64,000 bases of DNA from Diphasiastrum complanatum (GCA_029204225.1 CM055106.1:40019827-40083826); one strand, 5' to 3'. Shown: positions 40,831-53,238, counted from the stretch's first letter. Translations and numbers: made by a program. Notes: generated by a model from the sequence alone, not told the origin.

Positions 40831-41604
40831 CTCAAGGCATGACTAATGATCACATTAGCATGCAAATAGCAGTAACATTTCACATAAATTGCATGCAATC
40901 TGGCACTCCATCGCATTATGGATGGGCGGCCATCTGTCTTATTGTTAGGCCGCCAAAAAGTAATGTCAAGTTAAAATTTGTTCTAGCATACATGACCATT
41001 GTTCTAATTGAGAATAACTTCATTCTTTTATAGTAAATCAAAGAGGGATTGCTTATTGTGGACATACACATACATGTACTCATTCTTTGTGGGAGACCAA
41101 TGTAGCACCAAGTTTTAGATAAACCAACAAAACTATACTTAGAATCTCAATAAATATATAGATAAACTAAATAATGTAAAACATAAAAACAAAAACTTGG
41201 ATGTCATTACAATCAGATTCAGCTTATAAAAACTATGCATAAAAATGGCACACATTGTCATTATCCAAATTAGAAGGCCTCATAGAATCAAGTCATGTCT
41301 TTGCAGCCTCTCGTTATTGTTTGACTTTGTTGTTTGACTTTTCCTAGGTCATCTCAGTACTCCTTGGCTTCCTTGAAGTCATCTTTATGCACATGTTGTG
41401 GTCTAGCTCTTCTTGCTCTGAGTACATCTCAAATCTATGATATGCGATGGCTCATCACACCTACCATGCACTACAACATCCACTTGTTATTAAATTATAA
41501 GTGACTGGGCACTAGAGATTGTGTGTGCAATTGGTTAATGACATATTTCTTATATGATTCATATTGTTTGTGCCAATCTTAAAATATGTCTTTATAAAAA
41601 ACAA
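40831..41604. other. no recognised gene
   Basis: AT-rich, short frames only, no conserved motif and no repeat that I can see. Confidence 0.4.
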
Positions 41605-41800
41605 CTTTGCATGAGTTGCCTCATGCGAGTGATGAAACGGGCACCACATGCATTAAGTCAAGGCCAGAATATGTTTTTTGTTCCTACTCTTGCAAAGAAT
41701 TTGATAAGCATTGGTCAAATGGTTGAGAATGGACATGATGTTGAGTTCAAAGATAATCTTTGTACCATTTTTAAGGATGGCAATTTAATATAAAATGTGA
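41605..41800 (+). pseudogene. Copia protease / gag-pre-integrase shred
   Basis: The frame reads FFVPTLAKNLISIGQMVENG then HDVEFKDNLCTIFKDGNLI. This is the segment between retropepsin and integrase of plant Copia elements (pattern V..L..NLLSVGQL...G). No active site or integrase is attached. Confidence 0.7.
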
Positions 41801-41934
41801 AAAATGTAAAAGTTACCTATCTTGAGTTTTGGGGGTGCTAGGCCACATCCACTCCATGTACACTTGTAAAAATGTGATTTGGCCAAAATATGGTTTAGAT
41901 TAGCTCGAGTTAGTGTAGGTTGCTTACACTTGTC

Positions 41935-43770
41935 ATGATGGTAGAGAGAGGATCTTGCACCTCATAATGTAATTTGACCATGTGGACCAATCATAGTGAG
42001 AGGTGCACCAAAATGGTCCAATCAAAGTAAGAGGTTGTGTGAATGTGGTCCAATCTTTGTAAGAGGTGGTATGAGAGTGGTTGAAGCTTTGCTGCAAAAC
42101 CCGCACAAGATGATAGACAATCATCGAAATTCTTATGCAAGCACCCATATGTTTCCAAGGCAAAAGAAATAAAGTCTTCTCCAGGAGTGCGATGTGAATA
42201 ATCTGGCTCTTTATCGTGAGTTGCATGAGAAGCAGCGGAACCTTGAGTAGTTGAAGCATGTCGAAGGAGGTTTGGCCACGAAGGATCAACAACAACATCC
42301 CCAAGCGTGCGAATCCCGTCGCGCAAAAGAACGAGATCAACTCGATGCCAAGGCGACTATGAATCAGACACATGCAAGATGTGGGTTTGCTCTCAGACAA
42401 CATTGAAGCTGCACTCATGTGCAATAAATGCCAATATGTCAGGAATGGAATCATGAGTCATAGTGCGCTCTCTGCTAGAAGGGCAACGCATGAGATGAGT
42501 GTCAATAGAATCAAGAGCTCCAATGTCTACCAATAAATATTCCATCCATCTTCTTTGGAGACTATAATATAGATGTATCCATTGAAAGCACATCTGAAAC
42601 ATCACTTGAGCGAGAAGCATGACTGAAATATAGAGGCGCACTCATGGAATAAAAAGAGCGAACAAACGGGATGAGCTGAGCGAGTGGACCATGAGCTGCA
42701 CAAAGTTCTTGAAAAATGGCCTCTCGGGAAATAGAATTGAAAGTGTTTTTAACATCTACTTGAAGGACAACCCAATCTGGATAAAGATCCAAGGTAGCAC
42801 GCAAAGCATGTATGACTGTCTCACAACCACAGTGACGCAACGAACGATGAACAGGGGTATAAAAACACCATCCGAAGTAGAATCTCGTTGAGCAACAAGC
42901 GCATGACAGCAAAGAAAATGCTCTTCTTGCGATTTTTCCAATCTCCAGACATAAAGTGACGAATCTTGTTGTGAGATTCCTTGTGACCAGCATCACCACC
43001 CCGAGGAGGCAAAGGCAAACACTAGAGAGAAAAAAGCAAAAAGGCATGCCAAGCTACGGTATCAGAAGGGTTGGAAGCCATATGAGACAAAGGTAAGGAC
43101 AAAGATCTTTGGACATCTAAGTGCAAGGCAAAGGGTATGTGTGCATAAAGACGAGGACAAGGAAAACCTAAGTGAAAAGTGGTCAAAATATCAAGGGAGT
43201 GAATCCAGGTCCAAGCCGAGTCATGTGATGAAGTGGGAGCAGGATGAGGTGTAAGGTCAATATTGGTTAATGCGAGCTGCTGACGAAAAGCATAGCAAGT
43301 ATTTTGATGGCGCAAAAGACCAGCACCTTCACATAAAGGCGACCACAACCCGCACATGGAACACGGAGGCGAGAAGAAGAAGAAGGAGAAAGTTGAGAAA
43401 CTGAAAGAGAGGAAGAAAGCTGGTGGCGAAGATGGGACGGACAGTATGGCACCACCTGGCCAGAGGAAACAAGCAAGGAATCTGCAACATCACGGTGGGC
43501 TTCACAATGCGCACATGAAGGGGAAGCACTGGATGGATGGTCTGAAGGTGAAGCAGGCCTCTTTTCTCCACGCTGGACAAGAGGATTGAAATCCGGGAGT
43601 TGCAAAGGATGAGAAGATTCTTGAGGAACCATATTGACAAGTAAAGATGATCCCAGCTTTAAAACAACACGAGGAATGCACAAGCAGAAGGCAAAATGGA
43701 AAGCAGAGACAGAAAGACAGGCATGTATTAGATTGTAAGATCCTTGAAGTAGGAACAATCACGGATGTTG
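41935..43770 (-). pseudogene. decayed LINE-like reverse transcriptase gene with C2H2 finger
   Basis: The minus strand opens with a Cys-rich N-terminal part (SPSCAHCEAHRDV, VPCAGCGRLYV) and a finger CGLWSPLCEGAGLLRHQNTC (43357-43300). It continues through HDSAWTWIHSLDILTTF and a degraded LPPRGGDAGHKESHNKI to the RT block WVVLQVDVKNTFNSISREAIF with LIPFVRSFYSM (about 42790-42650). The polymerase active site is not readable. A C-terminal block DSIPDILAFIAHEC and VLLRDGIRTLGDVVVDPSW (about 42450-42280) follows. I recognise this order from retrotransposon-derived proteins common in algae and non-seed plants. Several frameshifts and stops. Confidence 0.65.
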
Positions 43771-44714
43771 GAAAGATTACCACATCAGCAATCTAAGAAA
43801 AGCGAGAGCCAGACGCTTTGAGAAAACACCAGTGGCCAAACAGAAGAAGAGCTTTGTACAGATACACAACTAGAGTGCCAATCTCAATCAGCAAGTCTCC
43901 TTGATCAGCTTTGCAAGCTTTTATGAACAAAATAGACAGTTTTTGAGATGAAATCAAGCTCAAGATGCTGCGCCACCCTTGTATATTTACACCTGATCCT
44001 AGGATGAAGTCGAGGTTCACTGCCAACCAATTTTTGCTGTAGAAATCAATGATCTGCTCCAGAAGTGACTATCTTCACAACAAGTTTTGCCCGTAGTTTG
44101 ACCTCCAACGCTACCCAAACTGAGATTTACTTGCTAATTTCAAAGAATCATGAGGCTTTGATGTTGAAAGCGTCACATCCCAAACATAACGTCACAACAA
44201 CTGAGAGAAGCGAGCCAGGTAGATAGGCAAGCATAATTGTTGATTATGCTCATGTTTGCAATCACACAACTGCCATGTTAAGCTATGCACAAGAATGCCA
44301 TAGTGAATGAGGAAATTTTTTGAGTCCAAAGAAATGTCGGTTGTTGTCTAGGCAAGTGCTCATCTAGCCATATCAGACAAACCCACGTTCAGATTTATGA
44401 CAGTCTAGAAAATGAATTTCACACTAAATCAAAAGTTTCAAGTTTTATACAAGCTGCCGCCCTCCAAAAACTTGAATTTTTTTCTTTGAACCTAAACATT
44501 GGCCCTGTGGGAGTTAGGTAGTATTCCAACCCTTCAAACGAGGGATTTTCTTCTCTGAAAATCAACGTTGAGCCTCCAAGAAGGATCGTTGAGCGCTACG
44601 CGATCCATGAAGAACCTAATATTTCAAACCTTCTTATAGATCAGAAAGAAAAGGAGGGAAAAATTGGACAGATTTAGTAAGACAAAGGTCTGAAATAAAT
44701 CCAGAATGATCCCC
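43771..44714. other. no recognised gene
   Basis: A minus-strand frame at 43793-44026 has no known motif. Near 44450-44600 a segment with CCTAAACATTGGCCCTGTGG shows no coding sense. The stretch ends at the GTCGGA-rich CACTA subterminal region. Confidence 0.35.
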
Positions 44715-44721
44715 AAAATTG

Positions 44722-44890
44722 TCCGACTGATGTCTGATGCCCATCCGACGTCTATCCGATATATAAGTTTAATGTCGGATTTCGATGTCCCAAATGCACG
44801 TCGGAATCAGAATTATCAAGAAAAAGGTCTGACGTGTGTCCGACGTCTATCCGACGTGTGTCCGATGTGTTTGGATGTCGGATTCCGACA
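44722..44890. repeat. subterminal TCCGAC / GTCGGA repeat cluster
   Basis: Short direct and inverted copies of TCCGAC, often within TCCGACGTCTATCCGA or GTGTCCGAC. An inverted pair ATGTCGGATTCCGACAT lies at 44874-44890. Subterminal repeats of this kind bind the TNP1/TNPA protein in characterised En/Spm elements; whether this TNP1-like product did so is inference. Confidence 0.65.
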
Positions 44891-45614
44891 TCCCAAATTA
44901 GGTAAAATAAAATAAAAAATGCGTAAAAAATAGTGCGCACATTTTTATCGGGCTGTTCTTGGAGTGGTGTTCTTGGAGAAGCGATGTTCATGAATTGTTT
45001 TTGAAATAATATTTTTGAGTTGCATTCAACATTTGGATCAAATAACAAGCTAAGCATGAGGTACTTTTCATTCCTAAATTACTTAATGCACATAGATTAC
45101 TTTTCATTCTTATAATTTATTGCATTACTTCATGTGCATTATGAATGACCATACTTTATTGCATTGCTTTATGCACATCATAAATTTCATTTAGATTTCT
45201 ATATGCGATATTGATTCTTGTTTTGAAATCCGACGTTGCACATAGTTTCGAATTCTTAGTCAGTTATTACATCAATCCACATGTCGAAATTCAACATTGC
45301 AATTTTTGAAAAAAGAACATTGCACATATAAAAACAATGGCAATATAGCACGATCATTTGCAATAATAATATATTCATAATATCAATCAATGTATTACAA
45401 AATTGGTGCTTTAATTTCGCATGAGTCTCTCTAGATCTAACATCAACTAAAAACTACATCAACTAAAACTTATAAACCTCTCATCGTCGTCATGACGTCT
45501 AGTCTGCATGAACACAAACAAACAAACTACATTAATATTTAATGCTCGATCATATTAAATTAAATAAAATTGACGTCGGAATACAAAGCACATTAGTACA
45601 AATACAAAAACTAG

Positions 45615-46380
45615 TACTTACATTTGGAGGATGACCCTTGCTCTTTAGTTTGTCAACTAATGCCTCATATGATTCCCTGAAGGCAAAGTCATACTCCTCC
45701 TTAGTTGGCAGACGTCCATAGTCCGCCAACTATCCATGCATTCAATTTAAGTTGTTTAGGTTCATTACCATGCTTGCTTGCAATCCTGGCTTTCCACTCG
45801 AGCCCAACCTAGGATTGCCTATCCCATGCATCCTAGCGGCCGGGGCATCTTTTTGAATCTTGTATATATTTGGTGTTCGTTCATCTGCTTTTACACGGTT
45901 TCAATCACTTCTTAAACACCAAGAGGGCTTTGATTGCCCGTCCCTATAAGCTCGTTGTGCCATATCATGATGATGCCTAATCCATAAGCTCATATGCTTA
46001 TGAATTTCCTTCTCATCTATTTTCTCTTCTTGTTGGAATTCATCACGAAGGGTAGCAATAACCTGTCGTTTATCGACGGCAGGCTGTTCGGACCATTTAT
46101 TAAACAATCTGTCGCCAAAATGGCGTTGGCATAAAGAATAGAGCCGGTCCAAAACCACCCTCTCTTTTTTGTTGGCAATTATGTTACCTCAAGGATCCAT
46201 GTCGTAATAAGGATTTGTGGATGACTCTTCGGTAGGGGCGGGAACCGCGGCCGCTTGGGAGGGACCACACTCATCTTGGCTAAACATAACTTGCAATTGT
46301 GCTTTCTACTCGGGAGTTAATGATTCATATAAATTTTTAACATAATCTCCTGAGCTTTCACCATTGCTTGACCTCGACAT
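45615..46380 (-). pseudogene. TNP1/Transposase_24-like gene of the CACTA element
   Basis: The reading starts at ATG 46380 (MSRSSNGESSGDYVKNLYES). After an in-frame stop it continues with an acidic Gln/Pro-rich stretch (CGPSQAAAVPAP). The conserved core is ERVVLDRLYSLCQRHFGDRLF, NKWSEQPAVDKRQVIATLRDEF and KHMSLWIRHHHDMAQRAYRDG. This fits the plant accessory transposase core (W...P..DK..VI..L...F). A last block (GRLPTKEEYDFAFRESYEAL) lies at 45730-45640. Stops after LTPE, DMDP and CLRSD show decay. It is transcribed away from the TNP2-like gene. Confidence 0.55.
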
Positions 46381-46779
46381 GATTACTACATTCATAAACA
46401 TACAATACATTACAATAAACCCTAATATATTGAAATGAAGTAGAAAAGAAAATCGACTACAGAACTTTAATGCATATTGGAGTGGGACTTTTATACCTGT
46501 GATAACAAAAGAAGAGATAGATATGCGTTTAGAGCCTGCACCAAGATGCAAAAGAATCATATAAGCGACAACGTATAAGAATAATACTATTCAAAAATTA
46601 AAACATTAGAATCATACAATAATCGGAAGATAAAAACCATGCTATCTAAATATTGGAAGATAAGAATCATGCTATCTAAATATCGAGAGATAAGAACCAA
46701 CGTTTTGTTTTTGAAAAATTGATTAATTTTATGTTATTTGTGTTTTGTACTTGTGCATATATGCAGTTTATCACAACGA

Positions 46780-49180
46780 GATGAATTACATTTAGATCAA
46801 TCTAGCGATGAAGACACTACTGAAGTTAACAAGGTAAGTAATAAACATGCATTTTTTCCTGTTTATAAAGACTTTGCTATTATAAGTTAAACTATTGTGC
46901 TAAAGTGACATGTACTTGATTTTTGTTTCTCAAAAAAAAATTATTTTCAAAATAAAAAATGGTGCACATGCGTCAAGTGTGATGGGCAAAAGATGCGCGA
47001 AAGACGCATTGTTGAAAATCATTTGTGGAAGTTTGGACAAAAAGAAGAAGGTCAACCATCGAATTTAGAAGACGTTGAGGTTTGTTAACTTTATATGATT
47101 GTTTTTTATTATGATCTTCGTCAATCTATATACGTCACTTATGGAATTTGTTTCATGTGTGTATCCAATAAATCGAATGCCATTCCAGAGAGTTGATGAT
47201 CCATCTGTGTTTAGTCACAACCAACGTCAAGTTTTGATAGAAATGAGAAAACAAAGAATGAAACAAATTTAAGAGGCAAACACAATTGCAAAAAAGAGTA
47301 ATCAACTTGATTCTAATGATGATGATGATGAGGTGCAACACGATGAAGCAATGCACAACATATTTGAATTTTACTTTGAAACAAATGAGAATGATGCTAT
47401 GCATGCATCTTCTAATGAAAACGGAGATCACGAACAATTTGAGATGGATGAAGATGAGATTTTATTGCGCAAAGAGACAGACACTCCTTTGTATCCTGGA
47501 GCATCCATTTCGAGACTAGCTACGTCAATTCTTATTCTAAACCTTCAAGCAACATACAAATGGAGTGACCATAGCGTGACATCATTATTTGGGTACTTAA
47601 TGCATAACACAACTATTGTGCTTTATAGTGTATTTACATTAAGTTGATTTTTTTCTTTTCTAACAACTCACATTGCTCTTTTTGTATTATCAATCTTGCA
47701 GGTGGATTTCCTCAAAAGAAATAAAAAATACTGAATTGGATTCCATGAAAATCCAAATGATCGAAATGGTATGTCTGTCGGAAAGAGATTTTCCAACTTC
47801 CTTTTTGGATATACAAGTTCATCTTCTAGTGCATTTGGTCGAAGAAGTATCAATTGCCCTGTGCACACGAGATAGATGTTCTACCTTGACTGCTTTATGA
47901 AAGTTTTGAAGGGCTTTGTGAGACAAAATGCAAGGCCAGAAGGTAGCATTGCATAAAGTTGGCTTGTACAGGAATCTTTGTTTTACATCACCGAAATAAT
48001 CTCACAATTGCATCCTACAAGTCCAAAAATGTGGTGTGAAGAAGAAGATGAACGTGTTAAGGGTTAAGTACCACAAGGAAATGGTGTGCAAAAGAGACTT
48101 TCACCTCAATAAAAGAAAAAATTGACACGTTCATATTATATAACTGTGGACAAATGGGAAAGTGGATTTCAAAGTATGAAAAAGCCAAAAGGGAAAGAAA
48201 CTTAACATTGAAACAAAGAAGATGTATCAGTCGAAGAAGAAGGAGAGCATTGGAGAACGACGAACCTTTGGAGCCTTTACCTTCAAAATGCTCTCATGAA
48301 TGGGTTTTTGATACGATGCTAAAAGCATCTGAAAACGGAGAAGAAGTGACCGAATTAAAATGGGAACTTGTTCGTGGATGTGGATGGAAGGTTAGTGTAG
48401 TATTGTTTTTGTTAAGTTTTGTTTTTGTACTACTCAATATATAAATAGTATTTTAATTACACACATTTGTTTCTTTTTGTGTTCTAGTATACATCATACA
48501 CTGCCATGTGGGCATATGGACACCATTATCGTGTAGAGAGAGTTGACAACAAGCGACGTACATATGATTGTGGTATACTCGCCAACTTTCAACAAGAGAG
48601 TCATTCTAGTGCAAGGGACCCTAATGTCATTTCGGGCGACCTAGACTATGTTGGCACATTGCAACATATTTATGAAGTCGATTACGAGACTAACGACAAA
48701 TACTTTATTTTTGACGTAAAATGGTTGAAGGTCATCTATCGTGGAAGCAACGCGACAATTAGAAATGATAACTCAAAGTTTTTTCAAATCGACTCAACAA
48801 AATGTATATCGATGGACTCTCATGACACTTTAGTATTGCCACGACATTGCGAACAGGTGAGACTCTAAAATTCCAATGTCATTAATATTTACAATCCAAT
48901 TATTTATGTATTAATCTTATAAGATTAACTTAATTTTTTTTAATTCTTTGGCAATTTATATTCCATCCAGATCGAATAGACCCAAGATGGTAGTATGTGA
49001 TCCAACTTAATGCAAGAAAATGACGTGTGTTTGAAGGAAAAGATATTGTTGAATTGGATACACACGACGAACCACTACCAAAACTTGAGGACGTTCTGGA
49101 AGAACCTGAACCACTCATCCAAAATCCAAATGATGTGGAAATGATGGGAGAAGAAGGTACAAATGAAAATGATGCATATT
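46780..49180 (+). pseudogene. TNP2-like CACTA transposase gene, catalytic core deleted
   Basis: The putative exons show, in order, a Cys zinc-like start WCTCVKCDGQKMRERRIVEN with HLWKFG (46950-47030); an acidic linker; TPLYPGASISRLATSILILN with LQATYKWSDHSVTSLFGYL (47480-47610); FLDIQVHLLVHLVEEVSI and CFMKVLKGFVRQNARPEGSIA (47800-47960); and a DUF4216 region (MWAYGHHYRVERV, DLDYVGTLQHIYEVDYETND, YFIFDVKWLKVIYRG; 48507-48868) ending in HPDRIDPRW. This is the domain order of plant TNP2 proteins. The middle with the DDE residues, expected between FGYL and FLDIQ, is missing. Stops near 47270, 47900 and 49030 confirm decay. Confidence 0.82.
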
Positions 49181-49293
49181 AACTAATTGCTAGTGTATGT
49201 GGTAAACTACGACATGGCTTTGAATAAAATGAAAGTGATGAATTACATTTGATTTCTTACTATGTTAGATAACGTATTTTAATAATTAAAAAA

Positions 49294-49794
49294 TTTTTGC
49301 CATCTTGAGGGAGTAAAATTTCTTCCTGAGATGTAGCTTGGAAGCTATATCTTGCACTTCATATAGTGTGCTCAAGATGTCCCAAACTTCTTTGGATGGC
49401 TGGGACTCGGATACATGGCCGATCTGGGTATCCAAAATGTTGAGGATGATCAGTGTGAAAGCCTTTCCATTCTTCAGATTCCATCTGGCGATTGCTGCGA
49501 CGTCTGCTTCAGGTTTCCCTTTTGCACCTGTAACAACGTCATACAATTCTTTAGCCATTAGTACAATTTTCATCTTAAATTTTCACAAATGGTAATTTGC
49601 TCCATGAAGCTTGTCCATGATAGGATTGGCTTTCCCTTGGAATCCATGTGGAAGATTACTCTAGGTGATAGGAAGAAAAACTATCAGTGACCTAAGTATG
49701 AAAATCTAGTACTGAATTACAGAACAAGAAGACAATTACTCTATCGGCTGGTAGAGTCTTGTTACTGTGGAAGCTTATCAGGCTACGAAAAATT
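49294..49794 (-). pseudogene. Copia family C gag start
   Basis: On the minus strand, downstream of the primer site, the frame reads DKLHGANYHL*KFKMKIVLMA, where TGA replaces the usual Trp. It continues RWNLKNGKAFTLIILNILDT, EVWDILSTLYEVQDIASKLHL and RKKFYSLKM. This is the N-terminal UBN2-type gag core. It breaks off at the CACTA boundary near 49293, so gag's end and all of pol are missing. Confidence 0.85.
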
Positions 49795-49806
49795 GCTCTG
49801 ATACCA
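49795..49806 (-). other. family C primer-binding site
   Basis: The minus strand reads TGGTATCAGAGC, exactly the plant initiator Met-tRNA primer site, directly after the LTR end CCCAACA. Confidence 0.92.
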
Positions 49807-51076
49807 TGTTGGGATTGAAAGAGTGTGTGTGAGTGTGAGGAACGAAAATAACTCGAAAAGGAACAAACACGAAAAGAAGTGAACTCGAAACTCAAAAAAG
49901 AAACGAACTCGAACATAAAGTGTTCATGCGCAGTGGAATGAGCTATGTTACTATTTTCCTAGGCATGACTACGCCTATCAAACACGAAAAAAACGTTAGT
50001 GATTGAAATCATGTTTGATCTGATTATGTAGCCAAACATTAAGCAACAAAACATCAGAAAGATAATTTGTCGCAAACAACTAGACAAATTATTAGTCGCA
50101 AATTATTCGCGAAGAGCTAGATTGAGCTCGACTGATAATTAGTCACGAAAGACAAGACTAAATATTAGTCACAAACAACTAGACTAATAATAATTCGCAA
50201 AGAACAACTACCAGATTCAGCAATAAAAGAGTCAGACAGAATGTAGAAAAGCATAGCAATATTGACACAAATCTGACCACAGAACAAACAAAGTTGTAAT
50301 CAAATTAAGTATAGCAAAATATACAGGTCAATAATGCTGGTGAGCACAAGACAATAACGGATGAAACCGCGTGCTTCACAAAGCTAATCCAATCTGTGAA
50401 ATGAATAAACCTATTACTGACAATATAAAGAATCGATGCGCGGAAGCATCTACTTCGTCTATCTCTGATAAGCTTCTGATGCTGTTATGCTTGTTGCTAG
50501 TTTCTCACTTGATTTCTCTCACACTTGCTAAATACGCAAATGGTATTTAATATATATATACATAATTTACAGGTGTGCAGATGAAGAAAGTACAAAGTGA
50601 ATGTGCTATCTTTGGGAGATCGTGGGTGGATGCTGTCATTGTCAAATCTGTTTGCACAGTTGCATGGGATGAGCGTGAGAAGGCCGCAACGTCAGTCTTC
50701 GCTGAAATGAACATTGGTGAAGATGCAAAAGATGCAACACTCTGACAAATGCCTTAGGATTTGATTTATAGGGTGCCTCCGCTTTTCCTGGGGCACCTTC
50801 GACATTTTGTAGGACAATGTCGACTTTTTCGCCTGTTACAAAACACGTGTAAAAATACAGTGTCTCATTTTTCGTCTTTTTTGCCTGTGGAAAATTACTT
50901 GTATTTATGCAGATAGTCGGGTTTTTAGCCTGTCTTATCTTACATGTAAATATGCAAACTGTGCAACAACATGAGTAAAAATGCAACAAGAATGGAGGCA
51001 GATTAAAATAGGATTCAGGAGAGTAAAGGAGAGGATTAAAATAGGATTTAGGAGAGTAAAGGAGATAAATCCAACA
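49807..51076 (-). repeat. Copia family C 5' LTR (second copy)
   Basis: About 1270 bases on the minus strand, TGTTGGATTTATC at 51076 to CCCAACA at 49807. It is homologous over its length to 13191-14408, with TTCGTGTTTG-type repeats near 49850-49920 and TTCGCGAA boxes near 50108. Near its start a roughly 33-base segment containing TTAAAATAGGATT.AGGAGAG is duplicated (51000-51060). It lies immediately before the integrase of the family F fragment. Confidence 0.88.
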
Positions 51077-53021
51077 ATATGCATATACCAGATAAGCTGA
51101 GAAAGAAACTCAATGAAAAAATAGATCAAGATTTTCTGGTAGGATTCGAGTTACATTTGTCATATTATCGTGTCTATGTACCCGAAACTAGCAAGATAAA
51201 AGTTGTTCGAGATGTTAAGTTTGATGAGACAAAATACATAGCAGACAGTGATCTAATCGACTATAAAATTTTCAAAAACTATTATGAGCTACCAACGACG
51301 ATAGAAGAAAAACAAGTAGAAAATGAAAGAGAGTTACCAGATTCAAAGGGAGGTCAAGATCGAGTGCATGACAAACTCGAATCACCAACTCGAATTCCAG
51401 CAAAAAAGCTTGAATTAGAATCAAACTCAAAACTTGCAGAATCGAACTCAAAACCACCTATGAGAAGATTTCACAAACAACCAAAGCCACCAGAAAGGTA
51501 TGGTCAGGATGTTTTTAATACAACCATCGAATTTTGTGGATTCTTTGATGAACCTCAAACGTTCAAGGAAGCTGTTGATGGACTAGATAAAGATCGATAG
51601 ATTCAAGCAATGGAGGACGAAATGTCATCCACGTATAAGAACAATGTATGGACACTTGCACCTATACCTAATGGCAGAAAACCAGTCAAATACAAGTGGA
51701 TCTACAAGATCAAAATGGGTCCTAATGGAGAAAACATTAGATACAGCAAGGTTAGTTGCTAAAGGTTTTTCACAAAAGTATGGAATCGACTACAGTGATA
51801 CTTTCTCACCGGTAGTCAAACATACATCAATTTGCTTGTTATTTGCATAAGCAGTGGCTCATGATTTGAAAATCCATATTGTGGATGAGAAGACTGCTTT
51901 CTTGCACGCAGAATTGGAAGAAGACTTATTCATGGATCAACCACTTGGTTTTTTAACCAAGAATATCCAAAATACGGATGTCACATGAATAAAAGCATTT
52001 ATGGTCTGAAACAAGCAGCTAGACAATGGTATAGAAAGAAGGATGAAGCACTACGTTCCTTAGGTTTCAAACCTCTATTCGTTGAATCAAATGTCTATAT
52101 CAACTATGTCCAAAATGAAATATTCATTTTAGCTATTTATGTTGATGACACACTTATCTTCTCAAGAAGAGATAAGTTAATTTCAGATGTCAAAAGAGAC
52201 ATTTATGAAATATTTGAGATCGCTGACCTAGGAGAAGCTAAAATCTATCTAGGCTTGCAGATCCAAAGAGACTTTGAAGGTGGTAAGTAGTATTTTCACC
52301 AACAAAAGTACACTCAAAAGATCATTGAAGACTTCAACATGCTCGAATGCAAAGGTGTGCATACTCCCATGATACTTGGAACAATACTGAGTAAGGCAGA
52401 TTGTCCGCAGACTCTCGAGGAAGAGGAACAAATGGCCAAAACACCCTATCGTAGGTTGATTGGATCATTGTTATATCTAGTAAACAACACCAGACCTGAT
52501 ATAGCGTTTGTAGTATACAGGTTGAGCCAATATAATCAGAACCCAAGATTGTTGCATTGGAAGTTGGCAAAGAGAGTACTACAATATCTCTAGGAAACGA
52601 AAGACTGTGGACTATGTTATTTGAAGGAGGCTGGATTTCACATCCATGAAGGATGATAGCAAAAGTATTTCAGGAGGTTGTACTCTAGCATCTGGCGCAG
52701 CCATACTCTGGATAAGCAAGAAGCAAACAACAATAGCTCAATATTCCTGTGAAGCAGAATATGTAGCAGCAGTCAAGATGGCAAACAAGCTGATATGGAT
52801 TAAACAGATGTTGGAATGATTTGATGAATCTATTTCTGAACCTTATGTCTTGTTAATGGATAATACTTCAGTAATCTATCTTACAAAAGATCATTTATTT
52901 CACTAAAAAACAAAGCACATAGATATCAAGTATCATGTTATTCGGGACTTAGTCGAGAAGAAGATACTGAAGACAATCTTCATACCCACAGAGGAAATGA
53001 CAGCTGATATCTTTACAAAGT
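51077..53021 (+). pseudogene. Copia family F (B-type) integrase end, RT and RNase H
   Basis: The fragment starts inside integrase (MHIPDKLRKKLNEKIDQDF, YRVYVPETSKIKVVRDVKF). It passes a linker and RT (DRWIQAM with Trp as [49 protein letters not shown], the active site YVDD at 52138-52149, YLGLQIQRDFEGGK) to RNase H (EAEYVAAVKMANKLIWIKQM, LLMDNTSVIYLTKD, IDIKYHVIRDLVEKKILKT, TADIFTK). Stops occur near 51598, 51848, 52288, 52591 and 52818. It ends fused to B-type LTR sequence, and its coding matches family A closely, so it is plausibly the 3' half of a family B element. Confidence 0.88.
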
Positions 53022-53238
53022 CAAACTCAAGAATTGTCATCTGTCACGAACAATTTGCGAAAGACGAAAATGTCGCGAAGAGACAAGTGTCGCAAACAAT
53101 TCGCGAAACACGAAGCTGAGACGAAGAGATAGACAATCACGAATAATTCGCAAATAGAAATAGTTCGACCATGGAAACAAAGCGTCTATTTGAATATCAA
53201 CCATCGTAAACGGTTAGATATCTACTGTTACAACATTA
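53022..53238 (+). repeat. family B LTR fragment
   Basis: It aligns to roughly 5948-6152 of the family B LTR, including GAAGAGACAAGTGTCGC, TTCGCGAAACACGAAG and AACGGTTAGATATCTACTG. Both ends lie inside the LTR: RNase H coding sequence abuts the left and gypsy integrase the right. Confidence 0.85.

Larger units (their letters stand above)
44715..49293. mobile_element. CACTA (En/Spm-type) DNA transposon, decayed, with divergent genes
   Basis: The body holds a TNP1-like gene on the minus strand (45615-46380) and a TNP2-like gene on the plus strand (46780-49180). At 44720-44890 the hexamer TCCGAC or its complement GTCGGA occurs about ten times (TCCGACGTCTATCCG, GATGTCGGATTCCGACATC), as expected of CACTA subterminal repeats. 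The right side ends at about 49293 where Copia gag begins. I could not find a clear CACTA terminal inverted repeat on either side or a 3-bp target duplication, so both ends are provisional. Confidence 0.7.

Noticed and set aside
42301-42460. Possible polymerase active site of the minus-strand LINE-like RT
   Set aside because: The segment reads only as the C-terminal block. The YADD-type motif expected before it could not be located, so no active site is claimed.
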